A stretch of DNA of 64,000 nt from Rhizophagus irregularis. Its lineage: Eukaryota > Glomeromycota > Glomeromycetes > Glomerales > Glomeraceae. The notes under the pieces are model-generated. The model saw only the letters and a program-made list of their open reading frames with translations, did no database searches and was not told the DNA's origin. Where the stretch lies: the NCBI RefSeq assembly GCF_026210795.1, contig NC_089437.1, positions 4,340,001 through 4,404,000 on the forward strand, given 5' to 3'. Position 1 is the stretch's first letter; the number at the start of each line of letters is the position of its first letter. Positions 57,767-64,000 of the stretch are shown here, piece by piece. The translations under genes and the position numbers were made by a program.

Positions 57767-59149
57767 CTAAACCAAATTCTTGTGAATATCAGTGAAAAAA
57801 GAAGGAATTATCCACAAATCCATTCTTCTTATCATGGGTTCAGCAAAAGCAGGTATAATCAATATATAAACTACTAACATTAATAACCACTTCAAAAACA
57901 CGCCCGCGTATTTTCTAAAATTATAACCTTCCTTCTCTGCTTTCATCTTATCTTCTCTTTCAGAAGTAAAAACTAGTTCCCAAACAATCATTATTAAACC
58001 ATGTGACATGAAAAAAAATAAATGTTCACCGGTAATCATATTAAACATTCCTAAAATATAATATTCATGTAAAAGAGAACTAATAAAAAAAGCTCCTAAT
58101 ACTCCCATAGCATTGCAAAACTTTCTTGAAGTAATTCCCAAGCTAATACATAGATTCCTAAAAGGGAGATAACCAAGTTCTTTTAATGTTTCAGCAAACA
58201 TAGTATGCCAACGTGATGACCAAACTTCTCTTGGATTTTTTGATATCCAGGGATTATCAAAACAATGTTTGGTGTTAAATGTATAAGTAATAAAGTAATT
58301 TTTTAACAAAGAAAATTGTATTGGTGTTAATAAACCTGATTTGACAAGAATATGTTTTTCTGGGGTACTCGATTGACTTGTAATCATGCATCGTAAAGCT
58401 AATAAACTAAAGAGTACAATAATATCATAATGAAATGATAGGTATAAGAAAAAGAAAATAAAAAAACTAACGTAATGAAACAATGAAGCTGCAGTAAACG
58501 TAAAAATAGGAATCCCTTTCGTAAAATATTCAATCATACGAATTTGATAAGCTCTTTCAGGAACTTTTTGTGGAAAATTAGCAAATAAATATAAAACTGC
58601 TTCATAAATCATCAGCTTCCATATAAACACCAAAACACGTGATTTGGTTTTTTCATCAACTTGTTTCATAGTCGGCTCTTCGATTTCGGTCTTTGATTCT
58701 ATATCGGAATCATGACGCCAACTATTAAGTGTTAAAATATACGGAGTAAATTCTTTTTGTTGATTAATTTTGGTATCAGGTAAGTATTTTCTATTGTACT
58801 TTATAAACAAACTCATTTTAAAAGAATAAATTCCTGTGAAAACTATCACATTAGTCATAATTCCTGGATGATATTTTAATCGATAACTTAATGGAATTAT
58901 TAAATATAAAAATAATAACACTATTAAAGTATAACATCTTTTTCTCGTTTTAATAGGTTCAAGTGAAAGAATTATGAAAAGTAATTTTGGAATAAAATAA
59001 AGCGATAAGAATACTGTTGTTGGCAATTTTGGTGGAAATTCTTTTGTTAATATAGTTGGATTTGTTATCGCGAAATTTATCACATACACGAAAAGAGTTG
59101 TTGTTAAAATATAAAGTGAATATGAATCCTTCTTCGTTAATGGATGCAT
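57767..59149 (-). CDS. MBOAT family acyltransferase, wax-synthase type, single exon
   Basis: A polytopic membrane protein of 460 residues with about nine hydrophobic segments. I chose ATG 59149 (MHPLTKKDSYSLYILTTTLF); an upstream in-frame Met at 59260 adds a poor Lys/Phe stretch from AT-rich DNA. The wax-synthase-domain hallmark FDNPWISKNPREVWSSRWHTMFAETL is present, followed by a FFISSLLHEYYILGMF segment with the expected catalytic His in a membrane helix. Such enzymes transfer a fatty acyl group from acyl-CoA to an alcohol or sterol in the ER. The exact acceptor cannot be deduced. A cytosolic loop (SDIESKTEIEEPTMKQVDEKTKS) separates the N-terminal helices from the core. No disruption is seen. 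Confidence 0.85.
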   Translation of the reverse strand: MHPLTKKDSYSLYILTTTLFVYVINFAITNPTILTKEFPPKLPTTVFLSLYFIPKLLFIILSLEPIKTRKRCYTLIVLLFLYLIIPLSYRLKYHPGIMTNVIVFTGIYSFKMSLFIKYNRKYLPDTKINQQKEFTPYILTLNSWRHDSDIESKTEIEEPTMKQVDEKTKSRVLVFIWKLMIYEAVLYLFANFPQKVPERAYQIRMIEYFTKGIPIFTFTAASLFHYVSFFIFFFLYLSFHYDIIVLFSLLALRCMITSQSSTPEKHILVKSGLLTPIQFSLLKNYFITYTFNTKHCFDNPWISKNPREVWSSRWHTMFAETLKELGYLPFRNLCISLGITSRKFCNAMGVLGAFFISSLLHEYYILGMFNMITGEHLFFFMSHGLIMIVWELVFTSEREDKMKAEKEGYNFRKYAGVFLKWLLMLVVYILIIPAFAEPMIRRMDLWIIPSFFTDIHKNLV

Positions 59150-59261
59150 TTTAAAATTTTTTTTTTTTTTAAGAATCGAATATTGAGAAAAAAAATGAAA
59201 CGAGTATTTTACATGGTATTTATATACTTGAATAATGTAACGCTTTATGCATTTTATCAAA

Positions 59262-60497
59262 ATTTTTTTTACAGTTTATTAATACAATAAATCAGTACAA
59301 TTTTGTATAATTATACAATCAATGTAATGTATGCGGCAATGATCTTCAAGATTTTTGTTAGCTTAGAATAAGATTCTTTAAAATAGATTTTAAAATAAGA
59401 AGGAAATTACAGATATGGAAATCAAAGTATTTAGCCAAGTTTACTTATAAAACGTCTAATACAAAATTTTTTCGATCTCTACATATGAAACTCCGAATTT
59501 TTAGAATAGAGATTAGTATGCTATTATGTTGTCAGAACATTACATATGAAACTCCGAATTTTTATAATAGAGATTAGTAATGCTATTATGTTGTCAGAAC
59601 ATAATTACCTGTTTAATATCATTTTTTCATTTTTCATTTTTATTTTCCATTTTCACTTTCATTTTCACTGGTTCATAAGCGATTGTAGCATTTGTCCAAT
59701 TATTGATTCATTAAAAAATATTATCTGAATATTTCCGTTATATCCCTAAAATCTGGGAAATTATCTAATCTTTTAGACGTTACTTCGTATCTCGTCTTTC
59801 GCAACATACAGTAGTTATTAAATATTTAATAGTGCTTATAAAAGAAATAGTTTATATCAGTTAATTTAAATTTTTTTTTATTATGTTATTGTTGCCATTT
59901 TTTAAATAATTAAAAATTCGGCTCCTATATTATATACTCCACCTTTTAATTGACTTTGCTCGCGTATATAAAGCAGAAAAAGACGTACCTTGTTTGACGA
60001 TTTTCGTATAAACATATATAAATGTTCACTTTATTTTTGAACATTTATGTGTGAAACTCGGTATTTTGTTATTACTAAGCTGTCACATGAACGGTTCTGA
60101 TTCGTGAGAAATTCGTATTGATCACGTTACCGCATGTTATCGTATCGAAGTTGGCGCAAATCGTAAAGAGAATTAGTAGCAAAGTATGATAAACTATAGT
60201 TAATTTTTTTAAGAAATTGTAATTAGCGTTTAAATTAGCCGAATAAATTAATCCAAGACTTTTTTGCAATGTATTAGCGAGTACTCTTGACTAATATTTA
60301 AAGATTTTTTTTTTACAATACTATTTAATTTTAACAATTATTTACCGAGACATATTTTATTTAAAAATATAAAGAAATAAATAAAAAGAGCGAATCAATG
60401 TCTATAAAAACTGAAATTAAATGTTAGTTTTGCTAAAAATCAAATTAAATAAATATACTTATAAATAACTAAGAAAAATAATAAAAAATTTAAATTT
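59262..60497. other. Intergenic region with a short tandem duplication
   Basis: A 61-bp unit (ACATATGAAACTCCGAATTT...TTGTCAGAACAT) is duplicated at 59481-59541 and 59542-59603. There is no supported gene. Confidence 0.55.
59481..59603 (+). repeat. 61-bp tandem duplication
   Basis: Two adjacent copies that differ by a substitution (TTTAGAATAG against TTTATAATAG) and one inserted base. Confidence 0.8.
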
Positions 60498-61072
60498 TCA
60501 AGCTTCTCGCAAAATTATTGCCATTTCGTGATGGTACGGCAATTTTTTGCGTAATATATCCAGGGCTTTGGTAGCGTCAGTATCCCCGGATACATAATTC
60601 ACAAACATAAATATGTTAGAGTTTTGTGAGCGTACACTTGTGGCATTCAACCACCTCTGCAAGACATCATCAATGAATGCCTTTATTTCCTCCTTTTGTG
60701 GCAGACGATCACTATCATTAAAAAATTATTATTTGTAAGACTTATTAGAAAATTATAAGAAATTACTGTACATATAACCTCTATAAGCATTTTCTAAATA
60801 AAAATACAAACCTGTCCAACCTTTCCTTAAAGGATTTAATTAATCTTTCTATCTCATCAATTAATTTGTTGCGAAAATCGCCAAAGTGCCTATTGGCTAA
60901 CTGAAGCCATTCGATACTATCAAATCACATTTGATAGACCTGAAGGAAAAGACATTTTAATTCCTCCAAGAAGTCACAGCCAATTTTTGTCTGTTATTTA
61001 AATAAAAATAGCTTAATTCAAATAGAATATATTAAAAATATTACCCTATCTTGAGTTAGTTCTTCATCAGGA
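60498..61072 (-). pseudogene. 3' part of an unrecognised three-exon gene with a premature stop
   Basis: Minus-strand exons with matching phases: about 61072-61045 (PDEELTQDR), 60990-60812 (TKIGCDFLEELKCLFLQVYQM-stop-FDSIEWLQLANRHFGDFRNKLIDEIERLIKSFKERLD) and 60711-60498 (SDRLPQKEEIKAFIDDVLQRWLN...KLPYHHEMAIILREA, stop TAA on the coding strand written as TCA complement at 60498-60500). A TGA at 60925-60927 interrupts the middle exon. The protein is helical and charged, and I do not recognise a domain. No start exon was found, because upstream DNA is AT-rich. It is likely a recently inactivated or 5'-truncated gene. Confidence 0.5.
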
Positions 61073-61623
61073 GGTTATATGAGGTGAATATTAGTGTAAA
61101 GTTGTCAAATATGTATAATACCTGGAAATTTATACTCCGTAAAAATCTATAAATATACGATTTTGCACAATTTACACTTAAACATAGTTATTTAATTGGG
61201 CATATCTTAAAAAGTGGCATAAGCCTTTCATGAATAGGTAGTTTCAAAGTTTCACATCTTGAAATAATTTCTTAAATATATGATTTTAAGTAATCTACAC
61301 ATAAAAACAATTTGAAAAATACTTTATTGATTTTGTATCTTAAAAAGTTTCATAAATTCTACACAAGTAGGTAGTTTCAGTAATTTACGCTTTAGAATTT
61401 GCATAAATACATGATCTTGTATAACCCACACATTGAAAATGTACCTTAAAATATTTTGAATAAATTTGATGTAAATTTACACAAGTAGGTAACTTTAGTA
61501 ATATATTTTCATAATCTACACTCTAAAAGAATTATATAAATACATAAATACAAAGGTTTAAGCATGCCTTTATTCTAAGATAAATATGAAATATAATATT
61601 AATAATTAAAAAAAAGAATAAAT
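61073..61623. other. AT-rich spacer with loosely repeated words
   Basis: Variants of CACAAGTAGGTA.TTT.AGTAAT.TA and TTTAAAATTT.CATAAAT recur at ~100-bp spacing between 61180 and 61560, suggesting a decayed tandem array. No gene is seen. Confidence 0.35.
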
Positions 61624-61631
61624 AGTGTAGT

Positions 61632-61876
61632 TAAGGTTGCCTGTCTAAACCTCTCCAAAATTCTACAATTAGTTTCTCCAAGATTTTACTATAGTTTTAT
61701 TATAGTTTCGGCAAGGTTTTGGCAGTTTCAGCATTTATAATAAGTTTCGTCAGGGTTTGCTTTTTTCCAGAGTTTTGCCAACTTTTTAATAAGACTTTCA
61801 TATAGTTTCGGCAAAGTTTTGCTATTTCAGCATTTCGCCAACTTGCCAAAACCCCCTAGTTTCTCCAGCAACCTTA
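61632..61876 (+). mobile_element. MITE (TAAGGTTGC termini), copy B, perfect 8-bp TSD
   Basis: It starts TAAGGTTGC and ends GCAACCTTA. It is flanked by identical AGTGTAGT at 61624-61631 and 61877-61884. It is the full-length partner of 9228-9471 (reverse orientation). The interior carries spaced TTTCGGCAA and TTTTGGCAG words. Confidence 0.82.
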
Positions 61877-62023
61877 AGTGTAGTGGTTAGATCATAATAA
61901 GACTTAAAATATTAATAATTTATCTTGAAGTATTTCAGTTTGATTCTTAGTGTAAATAAAAAAATAAATAAATAAAATGTAATTAGTAAAGAGGTATTCA
62001 GTAATTCAGTTTGGCTTAGAGAT

Positions 62024-62752
62024 AGGAATTGATTCTAATTTTAAGAATCGATTATAGAATCAACTAATCATGATTAATCAAATCTCAAGATTTGATTTAA
62101 AAATTTGATTTTTAGTTTCGATTAATCAATTCTAATCAATATTATATACATAAAAATCATGTGTCACAATTTGGATGATCATGGTTTTTCACTTACAGTA
62201 ATCAAATTTTTTAATTCTTTTATCATTGTCACTGGTTAATAATTCTAGCTAGTAAATTTGACCTTGAAAATAATCAATCTGGGTCTTGAAATAACTAATA
62301 ATTATGAATTTTCATTCAATTGGCCAAATTGGCCACTTTCTAAGTCAAATTGACCACTTTTAACCATTAGAAATAGTTTCACTTAAGCAAAAACCTTTGT
62401 GCAATAACATTACACAAATTTGACTACATAGCTACTCATAAACGCATGTATTCCCTATTGATTAGTATAAGTTTTGTACACAAAAAAAGTCAAAAACTTT
62501 TTTCTATGATAGGTTATATGAAGTTAATTCTGGCTGAGCTTTAATTAAAATTTTATTTAATCGTTAAAACACAAATTTTTTAAACTATTTTAGGCCAAAT
62601 ATCAATAGAAATGATTGACTAGGATCATAAAAGATCATAAAAATGAAAAATTGGTTAGATATCAGATTCAATTTTTTCATGTGATTTTTGATTAATCAAT
62701 TCAGAATCAATTTTCGATTAATTCAACTATTGCAGAATCAATTCCAATCCTT
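62024..62752. mobile_element. Word-terminus element (AATTGATTC words)
   Basis: The left end AGGAATTGATTCTAATTTTAAG and the complement of the right end, AGGATTGGAATTGATTCTGC, are inverted. Both are built from GATTAATC/GAATTGATT words. The interior is AT-rich with TTGGCCA words near 62320. There is no coding capacity and no clear target duplication. Confidence 0.5.
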
Positions 62753-64000
62753 AGTTTAGCTCTTAATGTAAAAAAAAAACAATAAAATATATCAGAAAAA
62801 TACACAAGTAAAGAAACTAAAAGTTAGAAAAAATTATAAAGAGAAAATTTATTATTTTTACTAATGAGCTTAATAAATACATGCTATAAGCAAGTTGTAA
62901 GACATTTACTTGGATTTTATATATAAAGTTGGTAAATAGTGTCTAACTATTTATTTCATAAAAAGATATTAAAAGTTCAACAGATCCAGATATATTGTTT
63001 GAAAAAGATCTGTCAATAAATATATTGTTTGATATTTTATAGAAAGGAGTGAATATGCTACTAATGTTTATGTTATTTGTTATTGCGTAAAACTTTTAAA
63101 ATAAACCAACTGGAGATAATGATAATTAAAATGTGATTAGTGTTTCTCATGAGTTAAGTTAAGTCAAGTTTTGAATCAATTTTTTATATGATAAAATTTG
63201 TCCTATACTAATTTTTATAATACTTTAACTATATTATTTAATATTTATGTTATACGAGTCTATGCAAGTCATTTTGAGTCACATATGCAGAATACTAAAT
63301 GTAATATCTTTATATCTGATATTTATATCATTTTCACTTGATTTTTATCTAGAGGAAGTATTAACAAGTTTTATTAATCAATTAATTAAAAAAAAGTTAC
63401 CTCAGTGTTGACATTTGGCCGCGACTAATAATTTTTTTGGCCGATTTGGCCGGCCAAAATGGCAAAATGGCTAATGGCCAATTCCGGCCAAATTTTGGCC
63501 AAATAACAAAATACTAATACTTTATTAAGGCTGTATTGGCATTTGGCTGCGGCCAAATGGCCAATTCTGGTTAAACGGCTAAGTGCCAACACTGAGTTAC
63601 CTAATAAATTATCATTACTCTTGTATAAAAGTTCATTAACCAAATTTAGAAAAATAACATTCTTCTATTATCTTTTTTAACCATGCTTAGCAAATCTTTC
63701 ATTAACTAATTCTGGAACTGAAGAAAGAAAAGAAGTATGAATAATATAATTACAAGTCTTCAATTATTAATTAAAGCAAATATTTATATAAAAGGTTATT
63801 ATCACTAATATTCAATATTTCAAGTTCCTTCTACTTTTTTTTTTGACTACATTTAGCAAAAGTTTTAGTAATTAGTATTTAGATTTCAGTATTTAGAACT
63901 AAATAAAAAAATATAAATAAAATAATTATAATTTTATTAATTAAAGTAAAGATATTTAAAAGAAAATTATCAAAAAGTTTATTATTTAATCTTCTGTTTT
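62753..64000. other. AT-rich terminal region, no gene seen
   Basis: Apart from the short element at 63402-63595, stops occur in all frames and nothing is recognised. Confidence 0.5.
63402..63595. mobile_element. Short word-terminus element (TTGGCC words) with GTTACC flanks
   Basis: The inverted termini are TCAGTGTTG and CAACACTGA. The interior is packed with TTGGCC/GGCCAAA words. It is flanked by GTTACC on both sides (63396-63401 and 63596-63601), a likely 6-bp duplication. It is GC-richer than the surrounding DNA. Confidence 0.6.

Overview
This window looks like nuclear DNA of an early-diverging, very AT-rich filamentous fungus. An arbuscular mycorrhizal fungus (Glomeromycotina, Rhizophagus-like) fits best. 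Reasons: short AT-rich GT-AG introns of about 50-100 bp; intronic genes set far apart; TPR, F-box and BCS1-like AAA genes of the kind expanded in that lineage; and a dense load of decayed transposons (LINE, MULE, Tc1/mariner-like, pogo-like, 8-bp-TSD DNA transposons and their MITEs). Assignment to a species is inference.

Layout. 1-4600: 3' part of a LINE whose single reverse transcriptase-RNase H frame is broken by two in-frame stop codons. 4605-6613: two tandem ~1 kb units carrying tRNA-like modules. 6.6-13.3 kb: MITEs, a Mutator-like fragment, a dead DDE transposase, an interstitial telomere-like minisatellite and a 524-bp fold-back element. 13.3-17.2 kb: AT-rich with no convincing gene. 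17.2-18.8 kb (minus): decayed copy of what looks like a lineage-specific gene family. 19290-20843 (minus): intact four-exon secreted subtilisin-like protease. 21.2-23.9 kb: AT-rich with gene and transposon scraps. 23969-28667: complete-length DNA transposon with terminal inverted repeats, a perfect 8-bp target duplication and an eight-exon transposase carrying three lesions. 29-34.3 kb: repeat cluster of nested elements with oligonucleotide-word termini and palindromic cores. 34.3-36 kb: AT-rich.

The gene-bearing part is 36-59 kb. It holds two tandem paralogous TPR-repeat genes (36001-38070 and 40674-42981, plus strand), an SAM-dependent methyltransferase (46152-47442, plus), an F-box protein (47680-49221, minus), a BCS1-like AAA ATPase (53764-55575, plus), a decayed possibly SANT-like gene (55.9-56.9 kb) and a wax-synthase-type MBOAT acyltransferase (57767-59149, minus). 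From 59.2 kb to the end are a broken three-exon minus-strand gene at 60.5-61.1 kb and more MITE or word-terminus elements.

The genes do not form a pathway. The coherent themes are local tandem duplication of TPR genes and layered transposon insertion. The best candidates for something undescribed are the word-terminus elements with palindromic cores (29.0-30.3, 31.0-32.4, 33.7-34.3, 62.0-62.8 and 63.4-63.6 kb) and the tandem ~1 kb tRNA-like units next to the LINE.
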